NCBI RefSeq assembly: GCF_040436345.1
Contig: NC_133234.1
Span: forward strand, 9,362,446-9,426,445
DNA: 64,000 bases
Origin: Pagrus major
Lineage: Eukaryota; Chordata; Actinopteri; Spariformes; Sparidae
Direction of reading: 5' to 3'
Part shown: positions 36,255 through 47,460 of the stretch, piece after piece
How the letters are laid out: the number at the start of each line of letters is the position of its first letter
Position numbering within the stretch: the stretch's first letter is position 1
Notes under the pieces: model-generated
What the model saw: only the letters and a program-made list of their open reading frames with translations
The model's database searches: none
Told to the model about the DNA's origin: nothing
Translations under genes and position numbers: made by a program

Positions 36255-39200
36255 ATGCGTATGAACAGCAGCTGGAGGTGGCAGCTCTCCCGGGCCATGC
36301 GACTCGCCCTGCGCTGGTGCCGGCTGTGCCGCCCGCAGAGAGGAGGCCGAGGCGGTGGAACCAAGCCGTGGATCAGCGGCAGGTTCTTGGAGCTGTGGAA
36401 CTATAGCAAGCTGCTGCTCAAGTCCTTGTACTTCAACAGCCTCAGCAACTCAGACACTCTGCTGGACTGCGCGTTTGAACCCGTCTACTGGATTGTGGAC
36501 AATGTGACCCGCTGGTTTGGAGTGGTGAGGGGTTGGATTTCTATTCTGGATGCTTCCACACTCCCAAACTGTACTCCTCACCCTCTCTTGTTTTTCCCTC
36601 TCAGGTGTTTGTCACTCTAGTCATACTACTCACGACCTCAGTTGTAGTCATCGTCTACCTGTTCGTCCTACCCACAATACTCAGCGCTTACCCTTTGCAC
36701 TGGGTCGTCTGGCACCTCTGCTGCGGCCACTGGCTTCTCCTCATGGTTGTCTTCCATTACTACAAGGCCACCACCACCTCCCCAGGACACCCACCCAAGG
36801 TACCAATTCTTCATAAGCTGACATGGTGTAGCAAGATTTCTACTGTGAGTGCTGTCAGCTGCAGCTCAGCTAAAGGAGTGCCACACTTTGTTTACATTAG
36901 AGCTGCAATGCTTATTCAGTTAATTACAGAGGAGGATTAGGGCCACTGTAAAAAAAAATATTTTGACTGATTTCTGACGTTAAAGCCAGTTGGCAATTCA
37001 ATTTCTTGTGACTGATTAATCACTTAACTACAGAAGAGGATTCGGGAACTGTAAAAAAAAAAAAACACTTTGTGTTCTGACTTTTTTTCACAATTCTGAT
37101 TTTGCTAGATTTTTTTAACCAAATTTTGACTTTAAAGTTTTTTAAACGGCAGCCCTAATCCTCTTCCGTAGTTAACTGATTAGATGGTGGAAAGAAATCA
37201 AATAACCAACTATTGGGTTTACCGATTCAGTCATTTTTTCCAAATAAAAATGTCAAACATTTGCTTGTTCCAGCTTTTTAAGTGTGAGGATTTGCTGCTT
37301 TTCTTTATTAGTTGTGTCAATAAACAATAAATGAAGAGTCTTTGGGTCACCTTTGGCTCTGGTAAATTGTGATTAGCATTTTTCCCATTTTTAACATATT
37401 ATAGACTAAACGATTTAAGGGGAACTATGTAGTTTTCAAGATAAAATTCAGACTTTAATATTTACAATATTAATGAGGTAATAATACAAACTTAAGAGAT
37501 AGTTATTATTTCCATAACTGAATAAACAAGCTGTTCTCAGAGGAAAACAAGGTTGAAGTTTGAAGATAGAAAGGTGGCAGGGTCTGCCAAATATAAACGT
37601 AAAAGTAAAATAGGTATGAAACTGTGTTGTCCTTTAAGGTCAGTTTGTTTATTCAGATTATTCAATCATGAAAATGAATTTGTTTAGGCAGAAAGAAATC
37701 AGTCAATGAAGATCTTCTCCTCAGATTAAAATGTTTTCCCCAAAACTACATACTGCACCTTTAGTCAATTAGTTGCAGCCCTAGTTTACATGCTGGTTGA
37801 CATCACTTGTCAGTTTAACACAAGGGTCCTTAACAAAATTGTGAAACTAAAAACCAAATATTCTTGCCCAGGATTACCGCCATGTACCAGTTTTCATGGT
37901 ATATCATGATATGAAAATGTTAGTGTACAAGTGTTATTTAAAAAATAATATTTAAAGTTTATATAAAGTTTAAAGGATCTGTTTTCATTCTGTTGAGGGT
38001 CATTGTAACTGATATTATAATTATTATCTTAATTGTGTAATACTGCACATGGTGAAATGGCGAAACCCTGATATTTTTGACAGGGTTATTGTACTCTATT
38101 GTACTACTGGATAAAATCTCATACGTTGCAACCTTATTCTTGCCTTGTGTTTTGGATTTGTTAAAGTTATTTCACTAGTATTTTGCAGATAAAATGTCTA
38201 TTTTTTCACTACCACAAGGTTAACACTTCTTCCAATAAGACAATTTCTACATCCTCTCTGTTTTTTATGTTTATTTCAGGACAAAATTCATATTCCCTCA
38301 GTGTCCATCTGTAAGAAATGCATCACTCCGAAACCGGCCAGGACACACCACTGCAGCATCTGCAACATGTAAGATGATCAAACAATGATGCTCGTATACA
38401 GAGTTTGTCATTTATTTTTTATTTTTAATCATTCATGGTGAACTGTCTCTGTTTCATTAAAGGTGTGTTTTGAAGATGGACCACCACTGTCGTATCCTTC
38501 TAACAAGTAACACATAAAAAACCCAAAAGAGAATACATGAAAAAAAAATGTTACGTTACTTTTAAATTTACTTTTTAATATCCAACCTTGTACAAATCGA
38601 ACTGAACATGCTTCCAGCCTGGTTGAACAACTGTGTGGGCCATTTCAACCACCGCTACTTCTTCTCCTTCTGCCTGTACATGACCCTGGGCTGCATCTAC
38701 TGCAGCATCAGCAGCAGGGACTTGTTTCTGGAGGCCTACAGCGCTATAGAGGTGAGGCCGGATGAACTGAAACGCTGCATCATCAGACCTTTGAACAAAA
38801 AATGATTTCCACTTCTGCTGGTAGACTCTTGGCCACCTCATTAACCCCGTAAATTAGACATTAGTAGATTAATTTTCTTTTTTCTTGAGGTTCGTCCAGG
38901 TGTTGTTAATGGTGCGAGTTTAGGTGAGGAGCTAAAGCTTCGTACCGTAGCACCTGCTAGACGGTAGTAAGAAGGCAGAAGCTGAGCTCAGATGGCTAAT
39001 GACAAGCGAAACAGGAGACTTGAACAGGATCTTTTCTTTCTGCGCTGATATTTATCAGTCCAGGATGGTCTTGTCTCAAAGGTGATTGTGCACCATCTGG
39101 TAAACAAACAGCTCTAGGATTCGAATACCAATTACTTTGCAAATTGGATGTCCTGTGCAACCAAAGATCACTTAACCAGGAACAGGATCCAGCATGTTAG

Positions 39201-41279
39201 ACTTGTAATTTTACCCATATTGCAAGTGGCCTTTTGATCCTGAGCCAAAATGACCTCAGAAAGCACTGAACATCCTCAAATCAGACCTTTAGAAGTGAAA
39301 TATATACACATATATGACTCTGATATAAACACTCTCTCCTTCAGAGATACTATCAGACCCCTCCTCCAATGGAAACCTTAAAAGAAACCACTGCTCACAA
39401 GTGTGTCATCTTCCTCTGGGTGCTGACCAGGTGAAAAACACTTTACTACATGCAGTATATTCCCCCTGTTTACATATCAGGTGAAGGTTGACAACATCAT
39501 GCAGACAGGTCAAGTTGTAATGTGTCCCCCCTGCAGCTCAGTGGCAGTCGCTCTGGGAGGACTCACACTTTGGCATACCATACTCATCAGCAGAGGAGAG
39601 ACCAGCGTGGAGCGACACATCAACCGTAAAGAGACCAAAAGACTACGGGAGAAGGGCAAGGTACATGTACACGTTAACAAAGTCAGTATTGGATGTGTAC
39701 ATTTTAAGACAAAAAACTTACAAGTTTCTTCTGTTCTCACGCAGGTGTTCAGAAATCCATATCACCATGGTAACATGAACAACTGGAAGTTACTGTTTGG
39801 TGTAGAAAAAAGGAGGTGAGTTCAGTTACCCATTGTTTAATATGGAGCGGCAGCAGTGGGAAATGTTGGGCTTATATTAGCAATAACATAATATATCCCA
39901 GATATGTTGTAAAGATAGTAACAGTAAACAGTGCAGCTGCTGTTATGAATGAGACAAAATTCCATTAGATTACATGCACGCATTCTTGTGAATACCTCGG
40001 GCATGTGAAGGCAATCTGAATCCAGGAGTGACGGACCTCGCCACTACAAATAGAAACTACATAGAAACTATCTAGAGAGATAATTACAGAATGTAATACA
40101 TGGAATGGCTGTTCCTTAAAGATATGATATGTAGCAATTCTTTATTAAAAGGCCTAAAAAAAAAGGTCTTTTTGTATATTTTGTTGCGTTGTGTACTTAC
40201 ATTCTCCCAAATGTTTTTCAACAATGTTCAAACCCAAAGAAAACCCCAAGTTTACTCAAAGTCACAGTGCGTTTCATTAGGGAAGTGAACAAAGAAAACT
40301 GAACTTGCGTCGAGAACAGAGGTCTCCTCCGCAGATCACTGATTCAGTCAGGTTGATAGACGGGACGTAAAGATAAATCCACTTTTTAATCTCAAAAGTT
40401 AGGGAGTAATCTCTGAGCTCTCCTCCCGTCGGTAAACAGCTCAGGATCAGAACCGGTCTGGATCAGAACCGGTCTGGATCAGAACAGGTCTGGATCAGAA
40501 CAGGTCTGGCTCAGCCCCTGACACTTTAGTCCTCTCTGAGCAGCTGAGCATTGTCTCCTTCCTCAAAACACTCAAATGTCTTATGTTTTGTTTTGAGAGA
40601 GAGCCCCCTAGTGGTGGACATTACATATACATGTAGTATGCTTAACCAAACTAAAGTTGCCTACAGTCATGTTTTCACATTTCAAAGCTGCTTGAAATCT
40701 TGGAAAAGGTTTTTGCTAATTTTAGTCTTTTTTGCATATTATCACAGCTATTCCATTAAAGGTGCACTATGTAGTTTTGAATAAGAAATTTTAATCAGAA
40801 GAGAAATTTAGAATATTATTTTATGCCTAAACAAACTAAATAAATAAACTCTTTTCATTTTCATGACTGAATACATTGATTAAACAAACTGACCTTAAAG
40901 GAAAACACATTTCCTTTGTTTATATTTGGCGGACCCTGCCACCTTTCTAGCTTCAAACAGTGGTCTGGGGACCTTATTTTCCTCTGAGAACAGCTTGTTT
41001 ATTTAGTTATAGAAAAAAAAAATCATATTTCTGAGTTTGTATTATTCCATCATTAATATTGTAAATGTTAAAGTTTTGAGTTTGAATTTCTCTAAGACAG
41101 TATGATTCAGATTATTTTTAAAACAACCTTGTTGTTTCTAGCCATAATTCAGGCTATTTGTCCTTCTGTTCCTCAGTCATTGGTTCACACGGGTCCTCTT
41201 GCCGTCCAGCCATCTGCCAAATGGAGACGGCATCATGTGGGACTGGACTTTCTCCAGAAGAGATCCCATGGCCATCTGA
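36255..41279 (+). CDS. zdhhc16: Palmitoyltransferase ZDHHC16
   Basis: ZDHHC16 is a DHHC-type S-acyltransferase of ER and Golgi membranes that attaches palmitate to cysteines of proteins, among them another acyltransferase, ZDHHC6. Nine coding exons: 36255-36524, 36605-36799, 38280-38368, 38463-38491, 38618-38751, 39345-39430, 39537-39660, 39745-39815, 41177-41279. They total 1101 bases, 366 residues, against 377 in human. Domains in order: a basic N-terminus (SWRWQLSRAMRLALRW); two membrane spans (about 91-115 and 125-143); a cysteine-rich domain CKKC..HHCSICNMC with the catalytic DHHC at 191-194 followed by PWLNNCVGHFNHRYF; and two more spans (about 207-225 and 257-282). The C-terminus ends GIMWDWTFSRRDPMAI. 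The zinc-binding Cys/His pattern is complete. A 16-residue block present in the long human form between exons 5 and 6 was not found; the join is in phase without it. The start at 36255 (MRMNSS) is chosen by family fit; the frame stays open upstream. Confidence 0.95.
37416..37763 (-). mobile_element. MITE family M1, copy c, in zdhhc16 intron 2
   Basis: The best preserved copy: opens AACTATGTAGTTTTCAAGA and closes CAAAACTACATACTGCACC, clear terminal inverted repeats. The interior is the reverse complement of the units at 8936 and 40757 (AAGGTGGCAGGGTCTGCCAA, AACAAGCTGTTCTCAGAGG). Confidence 0.75.
40445..40514 (+). repeat. 16-bp tandem repeat in zdhhc16 intron 8
   Basis: Four consecutive copies of GATCAGAACCGGTCTG (the last two read AACAGG), then a partial fifth (GCTCAG). 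The unit begins at 40445 and the fourth copy ends at 40508. Confidence 0.9.
40757..41092 (+). mobile_element. MITE family M1, copy d, in zdhhc16 intron 8
   Basis: It begins AAAGGTGCACTATGTAGTTT and keeps the CCTGCCACCTTTCTAGCTTC and TTCCTCTGAGAACAGCTTG boxes. It ends close to the last exon's acceptor at 41176, with the right inverted repeat lost. Confidence 0.65.
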
Positions 41280-42249
41280 TCTTCACCCTTTGAACCATAC
41301 CAAAAAACTTGTACCACCTATAACCTGCATTTAGACTTGAAGCAGCGTGACTCTTGTCATACTGCTGAGAGCAGCTAGAGACAGCTCAAGAAGAGAAGCT
41401 CTCTCTTCATTTGTGTGGGCTGCTGCTATGATCATGTGACAAGGAAAAAGAAGCTTTGTGGCTGCACATCAGAAAAGAGTGTTTTTCTGCATTAGTATTT
41501 GCACTACTGGAAGTGTGAACCACATGGATATAACACTGACGATTCACCTTTTTAGGATCAGTTATCATATCTCACCTGTCGCCAGTCGACCTTGTCCAGT
41601 AAGTCTGCCTGTTGATCTCACCACCAGCCGGTTTCACCTTGCGACTGCAGCGCTGAGGACTAATTAGAATTATAACTGGTGCTGCTGGCCGGCATCGTTG
41701 TCGAGACTAAACCTCCTTTCCTCTCTCCAGCTCATTTGTAAACACTCAGCAAAGACGTTTGTGAATTTCATGGACTGAAAATCTAAAACCAACCCTACAT
41801 CCGCTTTTGACCTCTAATTGTGTAAGATAGAGGGATGGATAAGGGATAAGATGGTATGTGCAAAGGACGAAATGGCATGTTAAAGGTGCCATGTGTTTTC
41901 AAACATCAGTACAGCACAGTTCTGTACACTGTACACAGTACACTCATGCTAAACTTTAGCATGAGTTGTTGCCGCCATCTTATTCCAGTTATAATGCAGG
42001 CTTTTCCTTATCTTTGAGTTCTTGGTCACCCTTTGTTGAAAGTTTTTTTTCTTATTCTGTTCTTACGAACTACCAAGCGCGTGTGGCACTCGAGAAAAAC
42101 AGTTTTATTTTCATCACCTTAAAGTGATCTTTCAGGTATTTTGATGTGGGGTTGTATGTGGTACTGCATCCCTAGTCAGTATATTGCCTGCAGTAGATGA
42201 CCATCAGCTCAAGCAGCACGCAGCACCAACAGGGTGGCATTATACTGCT

Positions 42250-42549
42250 AAACGGAACCGACAGCAAGATGCATTTTAGCCACCCATATCCTTTTAAATG
42301 TATGCTATATTGTGAACTTTTTTGGTGCTTTACATCGCTGTCAGACAGCCTTTTCCTCTGGGACTACATTTCCTCAATTGTACAACATCTGTGTTCCTAC
42401 ATGCCTGCCCTGTATTACGCGGCTGTCTGACAGCAATGTAAAGCACCAAAAAAGTTCACAATATAGCGTACACTTAAACAGATACATTTATTTTTAGGTG
42501 TGCCTTTTTAGGTTGCTAAAATACATCTCGCTGTCGGTCCCGTTTATCA
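42250..42549 (+). repeat. Long inverted repeat (hairpin) in zdhhc16 3' UTR
   Basis: 42304-42350 is matched in reverse by 42421-42467 over 47 bases with a single mismatch. The pairing continues outward, with gaps, to about 42250 and 42549 (CGGAACCGACAGC against GCTGTCGGTCCCG). The loop is 70 bases. It resembles an inserted fold-back MITE. Confidence 0.9.
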
Positions 42550-43867
42550 GAGCGATGCTCTGCTTCCCTGTAGTTTCTCCACACAGGGGGAGAGCTGAAC
42601 GTCATTTACTGCAGGTAATACACTGAGACAAAGACCTGAAGTATCACTTTAATGCTGATTTGGCAATATCAAGAAATGATTAAACACTTTTGACCCACCT
42701 GTGACTGTATCTGTTCCATGGTCACACTAATAAGCTCTTTTCCTTCATCATTCGTGTTTTCACTTTTTTCCTTAAGGCTCTGTGCCCTTTTGTCCTTCAC
42801 TGTCTGCACACCGTGCACGCTACGCATCTCCAGCCTTAGCCACCTTTTCTCAAAAAGTACAGGGAAAAGCCTGTATTATTAATGTTTCAAGTTAAGACTA
42901 CATTTCCCAGATACTGTGCGAGGAAAATATGATAGTCTTTTCTGGTTGGCCTTAACTATTTCCATCAGAAACTTTACAACTTTATCCTATTTTTGCTTAT
43001 TTTCTGCGACAGCACCATCTTACTGACTCCTGCTGTAAGGCAGTTCAGCAGATCCTCAGTCTTAACAGTCTGCTAAGACGTCTTTTTTTTAACACTGTTT
43101 TAATGTGCCATCTTCAGTGTACTGATGGTTCATTAATAAGAAAATGTAAAACAAAGCACCATTAATGAATGATGCTGTACTGTTGCCTGACTCCATGTTT
43201 AGAGTCGAGACATCATCTGTCTCTGAGAGGTCTTTAAGATTTCATTGTACAGGTTGTTCATAGTAACTGTGTTTGCGTGTCTTGGGCTGATGACAAATCC
43301 AAGTGTTTCTTAATGTGAGAAAGCAAGTCAGGACATGAAAACATATTTTTAATATTCATTTCCAAAAAACGTCCTGTGATACTTTGCTACTGTGCATGTT
43401 TTTACCTGCAATGTTTTTGCTGTTGTTGTGTTTTGGGGAGTGTGTGAGAACCATCAGCTGGTGTTTTAGTGCCGAAGAGAGCGAACAACCAAGAGTTTGA
43501 TTCACTTTTTATAAAATTTCTGTCTTAAATCTTTCCCTTACTTGCCAGTTTCAGTACAGAAAACAAAACCCTGTGCTCACTGGATCATCTTTAACCTTTC
43601 TTTTTTTGACACTGAATCAGAAATAGTCTTGTGCCTTGTTTGGTTTTTCAGCCTTTAAAATGAGGCACTTTAAACAAGTGAAATAGGCACTGTGAAATGT
43701 ACATTTTGAATTCCCACCCGATCATATTTCATACCAGTAACTCAGAAATGGATGAGTTGGATCTGCTGTAGTTGCCATAGAGACATGATGTACAGCTGTG
43801 ATATCATTTGTAACCAATGGGAGCTGTGCTCCAGTTTGATTTACGTTTCTGTTTTGTGTTTTTTTTA

Positions 43868-43873
43868 AATAAA
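43868..43873 (+). other. Poly(A) signal of zdhhc16
   Basis: AATAAA directly after a T-rich run and before GTACCTGTTTGATATTTT, the best placed hexamer downstream of zdhhc16. Confidence 0.6.
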
Positions 43874-44094
43874 GTACCTGTTTGATATTTTAAGCGTTCC
43901 CATGTTCATGTGGAAGGGATGTGCATCCCTTGCTTATAAGACGATCCGACACACATCGAGATACATGGGCTTCGATAGGATTCAGGGAAGATACATTTTT
44001 ATTTAAGGACAATTTTGTTCGATAGGATGCAATCTAATACAGTTCTTACCATTTAACTAATCTTATTAGTTAAATAATCTTATCTCATTTTCCA

Positions 44095-44480
44095 TTATGA
44101 ATTAAAATAAACCAATAAAACTGGCAGTACTTGGGGAACCCCTGGTCTTTTATGAAGTATTTCTGACATACTAAATATATATATATACATATATATACAC
44201 ATACCGGTGCTACCGGTGAACTTAATCGCTCTTCTACAGAACTTACAAATGGCCATTATTTTCCTTCTTTCTTTTAAAATCCAAATGTCTTCCAAATTTT
44301 AGATTTGATGGTGCACTATGAACCATGTGGGCATCGTCAGACATGTTTTTGTTTATCCCTCGCAAGCATGGATCTAATGGCAACGGAGGCAGTGCGCTAG
44401 CGTGACATGAAGTAACGAGAGTGTCGATGCAGGGCTCGCACATTGATGTAAAGGCATCTTTAATGTTCAAAAACCATTTC
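44095..44480 (-). pseudogene. Decayed hAT transposase / BED zinc finger relic
   Basis: Two overlapping minus-strand frames read like the N-terminus of a hAT transposase with a BED-type finger: LKFGRHLDFKRKKENNGHL in one frame and MAICKFCRRAIKFTGSTGM in the other, i.e. C-x2-C followed by the usual GSTG turn. The frame shifts between them (about 44250) and the histidine half of the finger is lost. An ATATAT tract at 44177-44200 follows. No catalytic core is left. Confidence 0.55.
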
Positions 44481-45289
44481 TAATTTATATCGGTGAATCT
44501 CTGCACTCTAGTACCTGAGTAAATGTTACCACTACTACTGCTACTACAGCAGTTATACTACTACTCTCACGTTTTTGAGAGTTTGTCAGTTCTGTGAGCT
44601 GCTGATAGACAGTAGAGGAAGCGTATTGCTGCCACACAAGAAAAATAAAAAAACACTATCACCTTATAACGTGAAAACTGCTCTTGTACAAACGTGATAG
44701 GTATCACGTAATAACGCAATCATTTAATTGTACGATCATGATAAGTTTCATGTAATAACCTGATAATTTCTCACTGATCAGCTGGAGGCACCATGGATAC
44801 AAGCAACCCAGCACAGCTGCTGACAGTAATCTGTCTACATGGAGTTTGCCTTTGTTAGTCCTCTGATCGGACAAGAGCTATCATTCTGATTAACAGGGGA
44901 TGAGGTGAAGGGTGGGTGAAATAATTCATCTTTAATGAGGAACATATTAATAACATAACCTGCAATGGACTCCAGTAGCAGAAACATTAAGTGCGTCTCC
45001 CCCTGAAGAGAGATGCAGTGTCAAACTGGCAGAGAGAGACTCACAGTTTCTTTTCAGAAAACCAGGACCAGAATTTAAACCACTTAGCGAGTGGTTCTAA
45101 CAGAATGTGTTAACTTGTGACCTGAATCTAACCACTTGACTAGGAACAACCTCTGCAAACCAAAAGTCAGTTTAAGTATAGTCAGTTTAGTCTAACATTT
45201 ATAAAGAAGACAGGTTCTAATTGTTCAACACATTTTTTTTTAAAAAAAAACCCTTCAGATAGACCTGCTTGGAAGTTTTCTCCAGAAAG

Positions 45290-46112
45290 TAGAACGTTAA
45301 CGGTTTCAAGAAAAGAGTTTGACAAAATCCGCAGAGCAGTTCCCTTCCCTTTACTAAGACTGATGCAAAGCCGTATGCAATTTTCTCTGATTGCACCTTC
45401 TCTGCCCTCTCTAAAAGTTTTAAAATAGTACCTGCAATTTACCTTGTTACTGATTTTATAACCAAAAGGTTTAAATTTGAAGTGGATCCTTGCATTGTTT
45501 GTTCATCAGGGGCTGAAACCATTAAACATGTATTATTTAAATGTCCATATACTAACTCGTTTTGGTCTGATGTTCATAATTGGCTGTCAGTAAAAATGTA
45601 CAACGTACCTTCTTTAACTGTTACTTTTACTATTTTATGGACAACTTGGATGCATGTTTCCGACACTGTTAACCCCTGATTGTAGTAAATATCACATACA
45701 TGCTTGTAAGTGGAGTGGTAGTACTCCCACCTTCACCATGTTTATCCATGTTTTTGTTGACTTCCCCCGAGTCATTGAAGTATATGGAAAAACAGATAAG
45801 AAGGCTAAAAAACTATACACATCCATATCCCAACCCTTGCTCTTTTAAAGGACTCCCTTGCCCCTTTGTACTCTTCGTTTGTTCATCTGTTCTCTCTTTT
45901 TTTTCATTTATTTAGTTTTGTAAAAATCCTCTCTCTTATCTTGCAGTATGAAGGTATTTCTTTTATCTGCTGCTTATCTGTGTCCCATCTGTAACATCAT
46001 CACCACCTCCGTTGTTTGTATTATACTACTATATTTGTATGATTCCCTATCTTACTTTGTACATTTGCCTTGTGCTGAATAAAGTAAAAAATAAATAAAT
46101 AAATAATTTTGT
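45290..46112 (+). mobile_element. 5'-truncated LINE (L1/Tx1-like) 3' end
   Basis: 45482-45600 reads MDPCIVCSSGAETIKHVLF then KCPYTNSFWSDVHNWL, the C-x2-C...H-x4-C knuckle and FW signature at the C-terminus of Tx1/L1-type reverse transcriptases. A second frame further on gives VYGKTDKKAKKLY. The unit ends in GAATAAAGTAAAAAATAAAT repeats (46077-46109), a typical LINE tail. Several stops and frame shifts; dead. Confidence 0.65.
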
Positions 46113-46214
46113 CTCTGTTAAAATGCCATATAATTCAAACAAAAGTTACTCTGAAGTGCTAAATCCACAGATAGAGTGTTACCAACCACCACATCTTGGT
46201 GCTTTAACTCTTCA

Positions 46215-46351
46215 TTATAAAGTAAATGTTGACTGCACAATGTAATGGCTACAGAATGAGACAATCAGCGTTTACATTGGCTCCCCATTAAGCTCGCTTT
46301 CACTATGCCTTTTTTTTATTCCACCAGGAATAAAATCTCCTGGGAAAATGA

Positions 46352-46411
<60 letters not shown>

Positions 46412-47148
46412 TCCCTTAATAGGATGCTACTTTTGATACTTACATTTAATATTAAGACTTTTAATCAAGCACTATTCATATGGGTGACTTTCACCTTCAA
46501 CATGACGTCTTTACTTTTACTTGGTATGACTTTTGGGTACCTTTTACAACACACTGCCTTCATTGCTGTAGATGCTGTTAATTGGCTGTTTGCAATAATA
46601 CAGTGACAATTTTTTCAGCAAACATCACACCAGAGACCCTCAGGGATGCAGTTAAAGGCTCTGTTTACTTGACAAGTAACAATGACACAGAGTGAACTTG
46701 GTTTGCACCAATAGTTTTGCACAGTGATTTACCTACCTGTAGCTCTTTCCTCCTGAAGTACATGCAGTTGGCCACTAGATGGAGACAGAGACTGTGCAGG
46801 GGGGTGTATGTTGTTTACTGCGCTGCATACATCTACCTTTATTTCATTTCCTCCGTTATTCACGCTAAATACTACACATATTATATTGAAGCCGCTACAG
46901 TATCTGATCCACGCCGACATGACTCTGCGGCACTATCTCCTCCTGTCACAGAGAGCTAACTTTAGTAGTAAACTGGTTAGAGAGTAGTCGTGAAGGAAGT
47001 GGGTCTTTGCGTCCCACGCAGAGGAGGGTTTTCCGGTTAAAGTTTCCTTTGTGATTCGGAAGTGGTGGTGTGATGCCAAAGCCGTTTATCCTTACAGACA
47101 CAACACACAAGTGGCGACCATGAAACGTAAGCGTGAATATGTGCATTT
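46215..47148 (-). repeat. Duplicated segment, copy B (inverted relative to copy A)
   Basis: Reverse complement of 5985-7202, nearly identical over long stretches (for instance 46730-46960 against 6165-6395, and 46222-46300 against 7110-7200). It holds the hAT MITE left end at about 46540-46555 with the same flank as copy A. A (GA)n tract at 46358-46408 replaces the middle. The 47120-47132 section gives ATGAAAC followed by GTAAGC on the plus strand. Confidence 0.85.
46358..46408 (+). repeat. (GA)n microsatellite
   Basis: About 24 GA units inside copy B of the duplicated segment, absent from copy A. Confidence 0.95.
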
Positions 47149-47460
47149 AAATGGATAGCGTCACAACATTAGCTAGCTTTCCCATCAGAGAGCACCGCGG
47201 CGTGACAGGCAGGAACTACGCCGAACAGCTAGCTAACCTAATGTTTAGAGTTGGGTTAGTGGCTAGCAGATATAGCATGCTAACGGCAGCTAGCTAACTT
47301 AGGGTGTCTGCAGTAAACAGGGATGCCGAGAAGGTCTCAAATGTAGCCGGCGTTAGAAATGAGTACGTAATGTTGTAGTTGGCAACCTTTCACGTTCATA
47401 ATTGGCGGTTGTGTCCGATTTTACATCGTAGCTTCAGTTAAACCTGCGTGTATTCTGTTC
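46960..47460 (+). promoter_or_regulatory. Candidate promoter of the right-hand gene
   Basis: CpG-containing stretch (GAGCACCGCGGCGTGACAGG, TACGCCGAACAGC) in otherwise AT-rich DNA, just upstream of a donor at 47127 and of a well formed candidate exon at 47772. No TATA box. Part of it lies in copy B of the duplicated segment. Transcription from here is inferred. Confidence 0.35.

Larger units (their letters stand above)
41280..43890 (+). other. zdhhc16 3' UTR
   Basis: Non-coding tail from the stop to AATAAA at 43868-43873, followed by a GT/T-rich stretch. At 2.6 kb it is long. It contains a perfect 25-base palindrome (41942-41966) and a large hairpin (42250-42549). No coding exon of another gene was seen inside it. 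Confidence 0.6.
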
